From: Pithys albifrons albifrons | Lineage: Eukaryota; Chordata; Aves; Passeriformes; Thamnophilidae | NCBI RefSeq assembly: GCF_047495875.1 | Contig: NC_092497.1 | Span: 3,791,437 to 3,855,436, forward strand | DNA length: 64,000 nucleotides | Reading direction: 5' to 3' | Part shown: positions 26,901 through 39,598 of the stretch, piece by piece | Numbering within the stretch: the stretch's first letter is position 1 | How the letters are laid out: each line of letters starts with the position of its first letter | Notes under the pieces: model-generated | The model's database searches: none | Told to the model about the DNA's origin: nothing | Seen by the model: the letters and a program-made list of their open reading frames with translations, nothing else | Position numbers and translations under genes: made by a program

Positions 26901-28079
26901 ATCAGACTGAGGGTTTCACTGTGTTGTTAAGTAAATAGAAATGCCTACACCTCTATATTCCCATTGTAACAGAGATGTGAGCACCACAAAGCATATCAGC
27001 TGGCTTAAAACCAGCACTGAGCTTGTCTCTCCCAAGCTTTATGCACAAGAAAGGTAAACAAGCACAGCTCCAGTCTAAGTTGAACAGTCTTTTTTGACAT
27101 GTTGACTTGATTATTTCTGTCTACTTCCCCAGCTTTCCAGCTCATACTGACTTTGCTTCTTTCAGACAAAACCTCCGGCAAAACTGCCTCTTGTGTTTCA
27201 AGATCCTTAAAACTCACTGCTTTGTCTGCCTCAATGCCAATTATTGTTTATTTATGAAAGGAAAGGAAAAGCAAAATACACCAACCCAGACACATGAAAT
27301 AATACGTAGACAAGAGTTCCACATTCATAAATAAATCAACATACTTCCTATAGCTCTTACATAATCTTAAGGGGTTGTTTTGTTTTAAATCCAGCACCAT
27401 TTTAGTAGGTCCTTTTGTTCTACTACTCTTGTGCTACTTTTAAGCAGGAGAGGTGTTTGACAAGTGAATATTCAGTGACAACAACTGAGGCTTTTATTGA
27501 CTTTTTTGAAAATATTGAGCTACCTCAGAATTACTGAACTCAACAGTACTTGTGAACATAACCTTAAACAATAGGTGATTGATACATATTGCATGAGACC
27601 GTATTTAATTTTAAACCCAACAGAAACTGATGGCCATACCTAGAGACCCTTAAATGTTGTTGGAAAATCTTTTTCCTCCCTGGAATGGACAAAAAGTACC
27701 TCTGGGCTTGATTCCACTGCACACACACAAGTACAATTTACCATAATAATTTTTAATGGCGCATAAATTTGTAATAAGGCTGGTTTCCTTAAGTTGTTTT
27801 GTTCACTTGGAGAAAGAGGACTTTCTGAAGAGCACAGCCATACAGGGAGATGGACATAGGTTTGGGGTGAGGTAGAAGAGCTGGAAGACAACTCAGCTCT
27901 GATTTTCAGTGTTTCCTCATGCCACACAGCTCTGCGTGGTCCAATCCCATGAGGAATGCCTCCAAAGAGCTTGAGAGAACATACCTGCTTGCAGATACAG
28001 CAAACTAATTACATAGAGTCAAACCTCAATGGAAATAATAATAATAAGAATTAGAATGTTCCAAACAGTACTCATCTGG
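23997..28079. other. Unique stretch, possibly with conserved regulatory DNA
   Basis: No coding exon is supported. Two parts (about 24690-24850 and 26195-26560) are rich in AT-rich homeodomain-like motifs with few low-complexity runs and are discussed as candidate conserved noncoding elements. An overlapping pair of frames at 23999-24451 has no family resemblance. Confidence 0.4.
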
Positions 28080-28185
28080 GAATCTCAATTAGCTTCACAA
28101 ACAGTAATTAATTTAGCTTCTTAGCTCTCTGAAAGATAAAGAATTACTAATCTTCCCATTTTATGGATGGGGATATACACAAGCA
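28080..28185 (+). repeat. MIR-like ancient repeat relic
   Basis: The order GAATCTCAATTAGCTTCACA, AACAGTAATTAATTTAGCTT, CTTAGCTCTCTGAAAGATAA, CTAATCTTCCCATTTTATGG, ATGGGGATATACAC tracks the amniote MIR consensus (ATCTCAAAGCGCTTTACAAA, CATTAATTAATTAAGCCTCA, ACACCCTGTGAGGTAGGTA, TTATCCCCATTTTACAGATG). Substitution load is high, as expected for a copy older than the bird radiation. Confidence 0.55.
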
Positions 28186-28949
28186 GAAATGCCAATGAGA
28201 CACTAGCTGGATTTACAGAGCACATCTCATAACATGTTCTTTGCCTTATGCTCTCTCCTGTCATATCAGCTACTGTTTTCCCTTTTTTTTTTTTTTTTTG
28301 TGCAAAACTATGTTCTGCTCATTTGGGACCAAGAAGAAATTGCTACAAGGTCTCCTAGGGTTTAACATAACCAAAGTCTGCACTACTCAACATAAGGGTT
28401 CCATTAAATATCCTGTGCTCTGATAGAAAATGTGTCCAGTGAGATCCCACTGGATTTTATTTAGTAATCTGACAGTGAAGTTTCCTTAATGAAGCTGATG
28501 ACAAATTTGGTTTTTATTTCTTTTACTAAATACTGATATGGCCCAGGAAATGATCTTGTAAAAAAAGTTGGATTAGACACCAGGAGAGAGATCTGCTTGC
28601 CTTTGACCTCAGACTCAGGACAAGAAGTTTTGGGGCTCTGAGGACACCTCTCCAACACAGTGAGATAATGGATCCTTCCCTAAAATAAACAGCAAAGCAG
28701 CCATACCAACTAAGCAGCCTCTACTTTTATAATCCCTTTGCTATTTTAAATCTCCAGATGAGTTAATGTATTGCAACATATACACAATTAGTGAGTCATG
28801 ACCCTCCAATATATTCTGTATTATAGAGCATGAGGAGGAATTGAGTAAAAGGTTAGTGACATTTCAGTCTTAAGTGAACTTTATTTGTCTGCTTTCTGAA
28901 AAAGAAAGTCTTTGGGAACCCTCAATATCCTAGAGTGTTTGATTTTTTG
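28186..28949. other. Unique non-coding stretch with a T17 run
   Basis: A run of 17 T occupies 28283-28299. Nothing else is recognisable. Confidence 0.5.
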
Positions 28950-29255
28950 AGACCTGAAGGAGGCCATAGCCAGGTGGAAATCAGCCTCTTCTCACAAGGA
29001 ACAATTAGCAGGACAAGAGGAAATGGCCAAAAGCTGCACCATGGGAGGTTCAGGTTGGACATCAGGAAAAATTTCTTCACAGAAAGAGCTGTTAAACATT
29101 GGAAGGGGCAGCCCAGGTGGTGGAATTGCCATCCCTGGAGGTCAAGAAACAACTAGAAGTGAGCTATGGTTTAGTTAGCATATTGGTGTTCATTCAAAGG
29201 TTGGCCTCAATGATCTCGTAGGTCTTTTCAAACCTTAATGATTCTGTGATTCTAG
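28950..29255 (+). repeat. CR1 LINE, 3' fragment with ORF2 end remnant
   Basis: The segment holds AGCCTCTTCTCACAAGGAAC, AGGACAAGAGGAAATGGCC, GGTTGGACATCAGGAAAAAT, TTCTTCACAGAAAGAGC, ATTGCCATCCCTGGAGGTC and the terminal GGTTGGCCTCAATGATCTCG, TTAATGATTCTGTGATTCTA. Translated in sense, it still shows the typical end of the CR1 polyprotein (SRTRGN..KL, RFRLDIRKNFFTERAVKHW) before stops and frame breaks. It is 5' truncated. The tail ends in the short ATTCT-type repeat that CR1 uses instead of a poly(A) tail. Confidence 0.94.
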
Positions 29256-29429
29256 TCTATGATTGCTTTAGTGGAGGATTAACTGAATAAGGTAAGGACT
29301 TAGTGGCTGCTGAGTTACTTGCTGCTTCACAAACTTTCATGCATGAACTGTCTTTGAATGCAAGGCTGTCCCGCAGGTGAGACACGAGGTTGAAGATGTT
29401 CTCATCTGTTTTTAACTTTATTGCAAAGT

Positions 29430-29480
29430 AGGTTTGTGACTTGGAAAAATTATTTTTCATGGAGTCTCAGTTTCCCACAA
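29430..29480 (-). repeat. MIR/L2-like relic
   Basis: GTGACTTGGAAAAATTATTT followed by CATGGAGTCTCAGTTTCCCA resembles the reverse-oriented MIR/L2 block (TGACCTTGGGCAAGTCACTT, CTCTGTGCCTCAGTTTCCC). The match is short but the order is right. Confidence 0.42.
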
Positions 29481-30069
29481 GCAAACAAGATGTGCAGCTG
29501 ACATCCATGGCAGCTGTGTTGGAGTGAATACAAAGTAGATGAGAAATTTTACTACTGGACTGTGTAAGAGGAGATTTCAGCTACACTCACATTTTGCAGC
29601 AATTTGGATGAATGCACAAACTGCCAGGTAATTGGGCATGAGGTCCATCACAGTGACACTGCTGGATAAAGGAACCACAACCCAGTGTGTTAATCTCCTA
29701 AAGCCTAAGTCTGCCTTAAATTTTTCAGTTTAGGGTTAGTAAACATTTCCCCTACTAATTCCCTTTGACACATTTCTCTGACGTGAGCCAGCAACTTGTC
29801 TGCTTTGTGTCTATTTGTGGCTAGTATGAAGTCCAGAGGATCTTTTACAATTCCTGGTGACAAGGAGGGCTGTGAGCAGCAAAGTGTGTCACATATATTT
29901 GTCAGCTGCAAAGCTGAAACTGATAGCAGGGCACAAATAGAGCTGATAGCCTCACTTCTAGCTGATACTTCATGTGGCAGATCATGTTTCTGGGGGCTCC
30001 TTTTCCTGCCCCAGGGATGGCTAGAAACAAGTCCTGCCGCATCCTGGTGAAGATGTGCTCATGCTGGTT

Positions 30070-30160
30070 AGGGCACGTTTAGACTGAATATTAGGAAATA
30101 TGTCAGCAAGGCTGGTATGTACAAAATGCACTGTCAGTGGGGTTCTAGAGGTGGCAGTTG
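30070..30160 (+). repeat. Possible degraded CR1 fragment
   Basis: CGTTTAGACTGAATATTAGG then AAATATGTCAGCAAGGCTGG, and later GTTCTAGAGGTGGC, weakly resemble CR1 (GTTTAGATTGGATATTAGGA, AATTTCTTCACAGAGAGGGT). No terminal ATTCTATG block is present. The resemblance could be chance. Confidence 0.3.
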
Positions 30161-31482
30161 CTTGTATGGGAGGGTGAAAGTCAGGTAAAGACATTACTCA
30201 CCTTGGAGGTGAAACCACCTCTTGGCATCTCTTGTAGGAGGACAAAGGAAATGTCATCCAACCCTTCCCAGTATGGACTCAACTGACAAGGAAAGGGAAT
30301 TAAACCCTCTTTTAAAATCCCTGGAAAATATTGCAGCAGTTTGCATTCAAGTCAGGCAGATGCATTCCTTAAATGCCCATGATTAGTGCTCTTCCCCAAT
30401 TAGCAGGAGAAGAATCACAGCTCTTGTGCAAAGTGGCAAAGGAGACACCTATTAATTTTCATGGACTTGAATGTAAACACCAATGAAAAACAAACTTTCT
30501 AGGGAGACTCAGTGTGAGTGTGCATGTGTCCTTGTGTGCTTTTGCCATCTGGAGAGATACAAGGTCCCTCTTTCTCTCCCTGAGACAAAAGCAGTCAGCT
30601 TTAGAGCCACCATCACCATCAGATCCCAACTGCCTGCTCCTTGAGAAGCTGCTTGGCTACTTGGGAAGGTTTGTTCCTTTCTAAACTCAGTGGCACAAGG
30701 GGAAGGGGAGGATGATCTTTGCATCCACAGAGTAGCTGGGAAAAACAGCAGCACCTCCTTCTCCAAAGAAACTTGTCACCCTATGCTGAAACCCTGCCCT
30801 GTCTGCAAGTGGGAGGAGAACTATTCTGGGCTCTGAGATGGGCTCAGGAAAAAGAGAAAACACCGAGAAAAAAACAGAGAAAAGCTCTGCAAATGAACAG
30901 TCAGCATAAACAAAGCATTGCAGCCCAGGCAAGAGGCTGAAGCATGACTGCACTAAACAAATCATGGTGGAATCAGCAATTGGCAAAGTAATTGGCACTA
31001 TTACAGCTGATGGAAAATTTCTGATGCCGCCCATGTTTGCTTTCGAAACACTACACAGACATTTAATCGGCTTGATTCTCATCTAGCTGATTGTTCTTTT
31101 TGTCCCTCTGGAGTATAGCAGGCCCATGTCTGCAGACAGGGAGTTTCGGATGTGCTTCCCTGGCTCTGTCCACCAGCTGTGAGATAGGGAATGAAGCTTT
31201 GCACAAATTAAGCAAGTCAAGGGAAATGGGGATTAAAATGGGACTGACCTGAATCATTTCAATCTCTGTATTACCCAGTTCAAGTTCAACTCTGGAACTA
31301 CTAAATAGTCCTATGCTTGCAGCACCTAAAATACTGTGAATTAAAAGCAGGGACAAAAATTGTATATGGTGATGTCAGCAAAGGATAGGTTTGGTGCTTT
31401 AGTCACCATATAGGTAAAATTGCTTTCTCTGTCACACACAAATACTCCTGTAAGCACCCTCTGGCATATTTCTTACAGTATT

Positions 31483-31625
31483 TCATAGAATCACATGCTG
31501 GTTTGGGTTGGAAGGGACCTTTGAGACCATCTCATTCCTACCCCCATGCCATGAAGGACATCTTCTATTAGACCAGATTGTTCAGAACACCATCCACACT
31601 GGCCTTAAACATTGCCAGAAATGTC
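31483..31625 (-). repeat. CR1 LINE fragment, 3' end
   Basis: The plus strand reads TCATAGAATCACATGCTGGT, TTGGGTTGGAAGGGACCTTT, GAGACCATCTCATTCCTACC, TATTAGACCAGATTGTTCAG and CATCCACACTGGCCTTAAAC, the reverse complement of the CR1 3' end. About 140 bp remain and the copy is 5' truncated. Confidence 0.93.
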
Positions 31626-34600
31626 AATAAAAATTAATAATGGCTGGGTGTCTGTGCTCAGAAAGCACTTCTTCAGCTTTGCTAAACTCTCTTGCCAAAG
31701 CATCCTTATTCTCTCATTTGACCCATCTTCCAGAAAACCAACTATACCCTACAGGTCAGGCCTGCATGGACAGGGAAATTTCAGTCAATGGCATACAAGG
31801 CTTTGCTAAGTGTTCTATAAAAGCCTCACAAAATCATGAACCTCTAGGGAACAGCCAGATTCTCAAGGTATATAAAGCTGGGGAATGGTGCTGTTTTGAA
31901 CTTTTAAAAAAGACAGCTTGGCTTGATGCTGAGACACAGATTCAGCTCTGGTTTTACCTCCTCTACACTCCCTAGGTCTAGTCTTGACCCTGTAGAGGAC
32001 AGCCACATCTAGGAACAACAAGTTCAAGTGGATATGTCTGTAGAGTAGACAAGGCTATGGAGGAAGTATGCTATTGCCTGCTTCCCTCCGCTGCTCCTTG
32101 ACTCTCTCAAGAGCTGCATGACCACAGGGTGCCTTCATGGGAAATGCTATGGTGGTAGCAGCTCTGCAGCCACGTGGAGAGATGGTTCCATATTTATCAG
32201 CGAGTAATTTCTGAGTTCTTCCTGAAAGCAGTGGGAATATTTCTGAACCCGCTTGATAGATTTGTTCCTCAGCTGATTTCACTGGGATATGATCCATTTA
32301 GATTTACAACTTGTTTCCAAGGATGAGGGAGCCCAGAGAGGCTCATTCATCATATTTTCTGTCATTGCTAATCAAAGGCAGCACCATGCTGGGAGACTCC
32401 CAATGCCAAAAAGAGAGGACATTTGGCAGCATGGCTCACAGAGATTTCTGGAGCTGTTTGACATCAGTCTTCTTGTTTTTCTTGAAAAGAAAAACCCCTT
32501 ATTGAAAAATGATCTGGCACGTGATGGCAAAAGACAAGCCAGAGGATTTGAAGGGACATTAGGCCCTTCAACAGTGAGTGTTGCATGGCTGTACCAAAGA
32601 GTGACCCCTCAATGCCTATAGTAAAGCCACCTGTAACACAGCAAAGCAATTTGGGACCACAATGGGTTCCCAACTGAGGGTCCAGAGGGACAGCTTCATA
32701 ATTAAGTCCCTGCTTCAGGACCTTCAGAACTACCCCCAGAAGCACAGAGTTAAAGAACAGAAGCATTTTAAAGAAGGGGGTATTTTTCCACCCAAACCCT
32801 GGCTGATTATAGGTGACCCTGTTCCACAGTTAGCTTTTGCAGGCACTTACAGCATAGCCCTTATGACACTGAGCCTCCCAAGTTGCTGCTGCTGCTTCTG
32901 TCAACAGGCACCAGCACCAGTGCTGAACCTGGTGAGTCCTACAGAGCCTTAGAAGACTGAATCCAAACTGTCCTAAAAGCAAATTTGAGATAAGAAAACA
33001 ACAAGCAGGAAAGTTCAACACAGAGGAGGTCAGCACTTTGTTTTTCTATGCCAAGCAGGAGTTACAGAAAATCCCACTAGAAAGAATGAATAAACAATGA
33101 CAAGTGACAAAAATGAAAGGAAAGCACAAGCAGCTTCATGTTATTTATCTACCAAGCTGAATGCTTTCCCTTCCAATTATGAATTCTGAATGCTTGACTC
33201 TGACAGAGAAGAGCAATCCAGTGTCTGAAGAAGCCAATGGAGAGATGTCCACTCCCTTCACCCCTGTTTGGTATAAGCCTTTGATTCACACCCCATATGA
33301 GACTACCTATGAAGGGATAAATCTCCCTTTTGGAAACGCAGTGTTCTCCTGTGATGGGATTTAGAAGATAGATGTCTACTCCCAGCAGTGCTAGTCTGTG
33401 GCCACAACCAAATCACATCATTTACATCATTTAGTGTTTTTCCAGTTCTCTGAAATAGGCCTGAAACATCATGCCCTGCTTTCTGAGATGCTGAGATTTT
33501 TGTGTGAGAAAAATTAGTATCGCCAGATAAGGCAAACTGAAGCTATACAAGGAAACTGAGGTAATATGGGTGCCATTAAAATCCTGTAACTGAATGCTAG
33601 AATTAGCTTAAACTTGCTGCAGTACTCCTGCTGTTCCCTTTTATCAAGCATGGGGAAATACTGCCTTGCAGATAAACATTGTGATGTGGTAAATGTCCGG
33701 AATTTAATGAAGTCCATTATGACAGATGAAAATGCAGCTTTCTTTAGTTTATGAATGTCTTATTTTTTTTTAATTCAGAAAGAATGTTTTCCCTAAGCAA
33801 GCGCCAAGTAAGAGAGTAAACATCTTCTGCTCACAGACCTTCATCTCCTCCCTAAGGCTGTCTCTCCTACAAGGAAAAGGCTCTCATTACATCAACCTTG
33901 TACACAGTCCTCTGGCAAACCTGTCCCAGTGAGACGCACCCACCTGTAGTAACAGCTGGTCACAGCTGGCTGTGCCACTTGGCTCTGTGGAGCCTTTTCT
34001 GGCTTCTGCCTGCCTCTGCAAGGTTCTTCAACTGCCTTTTTCACCTTTTATTGTCACAGACTCTTTGGGCAAAGAACAATAATACATTTCCTTTATTATG
34101 CTCCCTCTGACAGGGATTTCATGGACTACCACAATATCACCTTCATAACTGTGGTCATGCTGCTGATTAAAGGGGTCACACTGGCAGTGAGGGAATCTAT
34201 AATATCTTTATTTGTTCACAGGAGGTATGCACCAGGAGGTCAAGCTTCTCTCTCCAGCTTCAGACTCATGGTATTTTGATCCTGATCACCTTTGAGAATA
34301 AAAGGGGAATTTAGATGTTAAATGTGGTTTAGTCACTGGTGTCTCAGTTAACACCATTCATAAAAGAATCATTTGTTTTGTTACACAGGATAAGGCTGAG
34401 ACCATGGAGTTGAAATAGGATTAGAATGATAAAAACTGTATCTTTTTACCTAAAAAGGACCAATCATCAATCATGTAAATAAATGGATGACTACTGACTT
34501 TTAGTTACAGTCTACTCTATTGCACATCAGTGAAGAGGAGTGAGGAGAAATTGTTTTGAGGCTTCAAAAATATTTATTTTTTAATTGGAGAATTACACAT

Positions 34601-36548
34601 CATGGTATTTCAGCACTACACACACCTTCTGATAGTATGATTGCAAAACAGGACATTCTTGAGGCTAAAAGAAAATGGGTGCAAAAAAAGGATCCTGTTA
34701 TCAACTAAAATATCTGAAGATTGTGGTCCAAGTGTGTGGGTTTTTTCTCTGACTTCTAAAAGCATCACATCCTCAAATTCAAACGAGCAGATGGTTGCCA
34801 GAAACACTCTGAAACCAGCATGCTGCTTTCATTGGACACATCATTTTGGTGTCTTGACCTCTTGACTCTCTCATTGATTTTTACTTCATTTGGGTTTCGT
34901 CCAAGGCAATTGGAGAGGATTTTAAAGTCACCAATGACCTCTGAACTTCAATGATAGCATTTGGGGCATTTTATCAAAAAAGAGGAGATAAGAGCAGAAA
35001 TAGCCAGTTACTCAACATCTCAGGGAAAAAAAAATGTAATGACATAATTTGTGGTTTCAGTTGAGGGAGCTGAAGTAAGCTGCTGAGGCTGCACAGAGAA
35101 GAGGTGATACTGCTGGAGGAAGAAATGTTTTGAAGAGCGTGCAAGCATGCCATCACCTCCTTTTGTTGGTAGCACACAGCTACATCTGATGACAACTTCA
35201 GCTCTACCTCCATGATCTTGCAAAGCAGCAATGCTGGGCAACCGTAAGTCATACCTGCTCCTGGCTGAGTGTCTGAAATTTCATTTCTTACCTCTGGAAG
35301 AGTGTAGAAAATGTAATCTTTGACATGAAGTCAGGTCTTATGAATTGCCAGTAGATAAAGAGCCTTGCATTCATTTTCCCTGCAACTCACTGCTCTGAGC
35401 ACTTCAATCCTGATCTTGATTCCTCCCAGTAAGAGATAATACAAATCTCATTCCTCACACAGACTTCCCCAGGTATTGTCTGGACCTTCATCTTGCGGGA
35501 CCTAAATGGCTTTCTATGCAGGAGATAAGCTGAAGCTCTTTGATGAAGGAAAAGGCTGATAAATGTGCTCCTTTGGAGCAAGGGGATAGTGTGGGTAAAG
35601 GTCACCTGGAAGACAGAACCAAGCTGGTAGCACAGCAAGGCATGATGACACTGAACCAAGATGAGGCCAGCTTCCCAGGGGACAGGAACAAGACACTGCA
35701 GAAGGTACCATTTCTGTTGATAGCCTCTTCCTAAGATATATGCAAGGAAAGACTTTCTTTCTGCCCTCACTTTGCAGGGCCTCACATGGACTCCTTCCAG
35801 CCATCTGATGCTCCTCTTTTATCCTTTGATCGTTGTCCTGCACCTTTACCCAGCCATGGTGGCATGGTGTGGCCATTCCCTCTCACATGCCTGCATCTCC
35901 CCGCTTACCCTCACCACAGTTATGCTCTGCTCATATCCCGGTTACTTTCTTCCCATGACTCTTATTGAACTAGAGGCCCTTATTAAAGAAATGGAAGCAT
36001 CATATAGTGCAGCTGCTGCTCAAACATAACAGATCAGAACTATAGTATTCCTTTATGAAGAGGTCTGTGACAACTAATTTTGGTGGCACATAGATAAATC
36101 ACTGATTTAATTTCAGTAGATCTAGTAAAATCCAAAAAGAGCTTACAGAAAATCATGCCTGTACCTTAGTTAATGAAATTCTGGGCTGCTTCTCGGAAGA
36201 CTGACAATTCTTAAAACCATTCTGCCAAACTTTCATTCACAGCTTCATTGCAAAGTCATTACAGATATGCCAAACTCACAGAGGTGTGTGTGAGTGCACA
36301 TGTGCCAGTGGGGAGGTACCAGATTTTCTTCCTCCCAAGGCAACCTGGCAGCCTGGAGGGGACAGGAGAACAAGGAACAGATGTTCTTGATGCTGCCAGC
36401 AATACTCAGTGTTGCAGAACCCTTTTTTTTTTTCCAGCTAAGAACGGGAGCCTGAAGTCACCTCTGCAAGAAAACTACTAACTATGCTGGAGAAGCTGCC
36501 AAAGGCCTCAAACCATCCTTCCACAGCCAATCTCACTTTTCCCACAGC
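31626..36548. other. Unique non-coding stretch
   Basis: About 4.9 kb with no recognised gene, RNA or repeat apart from a run of T in front of a CAG at about 36421-36437. That T-run/CAG looks like a splice acceptor, but the following sequence has early stops in all three frames and no obvious donor. Frames up to 132 codons (35387-35785 minus) are unrecognised. Confidence 0.45.
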
Positions 36549-36963
36549 ATAACAGAACAGTTTGGGATGAAAGGGACCTTAAAGATCACTTAGTCCAGCC
36601 CCATACCATGGGCAGGGACACCTTGCAATAGAGCAGATCACTCCAGGTTCCACCAAACCTGGACTTGAAAATTTTCAGAGATAAGACAGCCACAGCTTCC
36701 ATGTGTGACCCATGCTAGAGCCTCACCACCCTCACAGCCAAGAAGTCTTTCCTAATGTCACATCTAACCTGGACCTCTGTCAGTTTGGAGCCATTCCCCC
36801 TTGTCCTGTCCCTCCACCCCTTGTCCCGGGTCCCTCTCCAGCTCTCTTGGAGCCCCTGTAGGCACTGGAAGGAGTTCTGGGGTGTTCCCACAGCCTCACC
36901 CCCACAGCCCTCTCAACCTGTGTACACAGGAGAAGCACTCCATCTTTCTGAGCATCACCATGG
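36549..36963 (-). repeat. CR1 LINE, long 3' fragment
   Basis: The plus strand holds ACAGAACAGTTTGGGATGAA, AGGGACCTTAAAGATCACTT, CCATGGGCAGGGACACCTTG, GCCTCACCACCCTCACAGCC, CATTCCCCCTTGTCCTGTCC and CTCAACCTGTGTACACAGGA, GAAGCACTCC in the order of reverse-complemented avian CR1. The terminal ATTCTATG repeat has decayed to CATAACAGAACAG. A duplicated CCTTGTCC unit near 36800-36825 gives a small insertion. The 160-codon plus-strand frame starting at 36801 runs antisense through this repeat and is not a gene. Confidence 0.94.
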
Positions 36964-39130
36964 CACATCAGGACACTGATTATTTTGGCCAGCCAGACTG
37001 TATCCCTAGATCTGGATACTGGAGCTGGCATCAATTCATTTTACTGGTGCTCTTTGCCACTGGTTTGTTGCACCCAGAAACCAGAAACAAAACTATATGC
37101 TTCCTATCTGCAGGTCATCTGTGCCTCGACAGCCTCATGTTTGTATTTGTGCTCTGTATGATACAGGGAAGAAGAGTGTGCAGGAAAGATTGTTCCCTGG
37201 GAAATAGTGATTTTCAAGACTGTTACTCTGCAAGGAAAAGGCAGGGTGATGGCAGGAAATGCCTGCAAAGTTTGATGCCTTGATTTCTGTTGTGTGGATC
37301 AATATTAATAGCAATATTGTATTTCCAGGGCATACTCAGCTGGCAGAACTATTGATTATTTGGTATGTAGCAGTTCATTTATACTTGAGAGCAAACTGGG
37401 ACACTGAAACAATAAATGTGCAGCTGTTAACAAGGAACACAGGACATTGAGTTTCAGTTACACAACTGGGATATGACATCCTTTGTCTAAAATGGAACAT
37501 CTTTAACATGTCAAAAATATAATTTACTTATGTGACTTACTGAAATACCCAGGGAAAATACCTTCTTCCCTGAAACCTGCAGATTAAGGTCATGTTTCCA
37601 AATATGTGCTAAATCCAATCAATAATTTCATCCCCACTGTGATGAAACACTTGAGGTACTCTTGAAGGGAGAATGTTTTGTTTGATATTTTAAACAAGTA
37701 TTATATCACCTTGTGCATGAGCACATTTCAATAAAATAAAAGATAATGAAATATTACACTATGTTTGCAGTAGTTGAGCCAAAGTACTTTTTTCCACAAG
37801 GTGTTTAATCTGGTGAGAAAAAGCAGATACCTTTATCTATATATAAAAGTATAGTTGGATAGGGTGAACACAAAGTTTTCTCTATCAAAGATTTTACTTA
37901 TATATGAAAGACATAATTCGGTATCCTTTCATGAGCTGCTTTATTATGTATAAGTCTACAATTGTCTCCTGTGGACATATTTAACTGTCAATGACCAACC
38001 AAATGAAAAAAAATTATATAGAACACCAATCTTATGCTGAAACTTACTGAAAAAGGAAGCTGCCTATGGTGAAGGACAAAGAAATACTTTCTGTGAAGAA
38101 AAATAATGGGTGGGATTTGCTGTTGCAGGAAATAACACTTCTATGACTTAATAATCTTTTTATTTAAGCTTGAAGAGGCTGGGGAAGTGACTAGTAAATA
38201 TGCAGGAAAATTACCTATAGTATACCTTGCCTTTTGGGGGATAATACAGCCTTTTCACTGCTATCAGCATGTTGAACCCTGTAGGCTTAGCTGCCTTAGC
38301 AACTGTTTACGATTTGGAGAGGTCAGGACTACAAAAGGCTGAATCAGCCTCTGATGGTGGCTCCCCTTCCCATTGCTGACAAATGGAGTTTAGAATGAAG
38401 GAGTCCAGTTTCTCAGCTGGGCCTAAGCCTCTCCAGTCACTAGTAAATTAAACGTGCCCAGAAATATTCCCAGGCATTGAGGCCAACTGGCACAGAGTGT
38501 TTTGTACCTCTGCTCCAAACCGTGTCTAACTTCCCTAACACAGCAGCTAAATGCAAACAGCTCACTGGGATGAACCCTGATCCATGTTTAAGAATGATTT
38601 AGGAGCTTGCTAGTTGTCATGGACCAAACGTGTGCTGAGAACTGGTCCAGTACGTTGAGTATACCCAATCACACTCCTGTGAACATTCCCAAACACTGTT
38701 TAACTCGTTTCAGACAGATGCAGTCTAAGACACTGGTATAACATGTCCTTCTTCCATGTTTCCTGCTCCAGATCACTTCTTTCCAGCCTTTAGAAGGGAA
38801 TTATATGGCTTTAAATTTGGTTGTAACAATAATCCTTTTGCTGGTTCATGAAATCACTCTTACTCAATAAGAAATGAGTTTACTGTTGTCTGCAATCTAA
38901 GAATATTTACAAGGAACCAAATGTTGTGTATTTAAAATGAAAAAAAAACTCAACTTGTTATGCATGGACAGGTTAATTTCATAAACAGATCACTGTTCTC
39001 CTTGTATCACTGCACATCATGGTCATCTGCCTGATAGCACACCTTCAGTGCTTGCAACTTTAAGTTGTGCACCCCCAAAAAATCATCCCACCTTAAGTTA
39101 GAGCCATATTCTCTAACCATCATACAACGG
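36964..39130. other. Unique AT-rich non-coding stretch
   Basis: No gene or recognisable repeat. The region 37500-38200 is especially AT-rich, with very short open frames. Confidence 0.5.
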
Positions 39131-39407
39131 TGTGCTGGTTTTGTCTGGGGTAGCATTAATTTTCTTCACAGTGGTTGGTATGGGGCTGTGTTTTGGATTT
39201 GTGCCGAATATTATGGATGATTACACAGAGATGCTTTTGTTACTGCTGAGCAGGGCTCATAGAGAGGCAAGGCCTTTTCTCCTTTCCACACTGCCACACT
39301 GGTGAGGAAGTTGGGGATGCATGGGATGTTTGGAGGAGGCAGAGGTGGTGGAGGTGACTCCAACTGACCAAAGGGATATTCCAGATTGTATGACATCATG
39401 CTCACTG

Positions 39408-39413
39408 TATAAA
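39408..39413 (+). promoter_or_regulatory. LTR TATA box
   Basis: TATAAA sits in the context CACTGTATAAAGGGCAGG, about 280 bp into the LTR, at the position expected for the U3 promoter. It is intact in sequence. Whether it still drives transcription is unknown. Confidence 0.55.
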
Positions 39414-39592
39414 GGGCAGGGGAAAAGGAAGAATTGCAGATGATTGGAGTGATGGTGTTTGTCTTGCCAAGTTACCCTTACATGTGATGAGTTCCTGCTT
39501 TCCTAGGAATGGCTGAACAGCCACCTGCCCATGGAAACTGTGAATTAATACCTTATTTTACTCTTCTGGTGCACACACCATTTGCTTTCCCT

Positions 39593-39598
39593 ATTAAA
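39593..39598 (+). terminator. LTR polyadenylation signal (ATTAAA)
   Basis: ATTAAA lies about 185 bp after the TATA box and is followed by a T/G-rich TTGTCTGTTTCTC stretch, fitting the R/U5 end of the LTR. It is the common variant of AATAAA. Confidence 0.45.

Larger units (their letters stand above)
29256..31482. other. Unique stretch with minor old repeats
   Basis: No gene is supported. It includes a likely MIR/L2 relic at 29430-29480 and a faint CR1-like piece at 30070-30160. The piece at about 30940-31085 looks like a candidate conserved noncoding element. Confidence 0.4.

Noticed and set aside
36421..36500. Strong polypyrimidine tract with CAG, like a splice acceptor
   Set aside because: All three reading frames close quickly after it and no good donor follows; T-runs are common in this window.
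36801..37283. 160-codon plus-strand open frame
   Set aside because: Its first third is antisense CR1 sequence (36549-36963) and the remainder has no recognisable domain.
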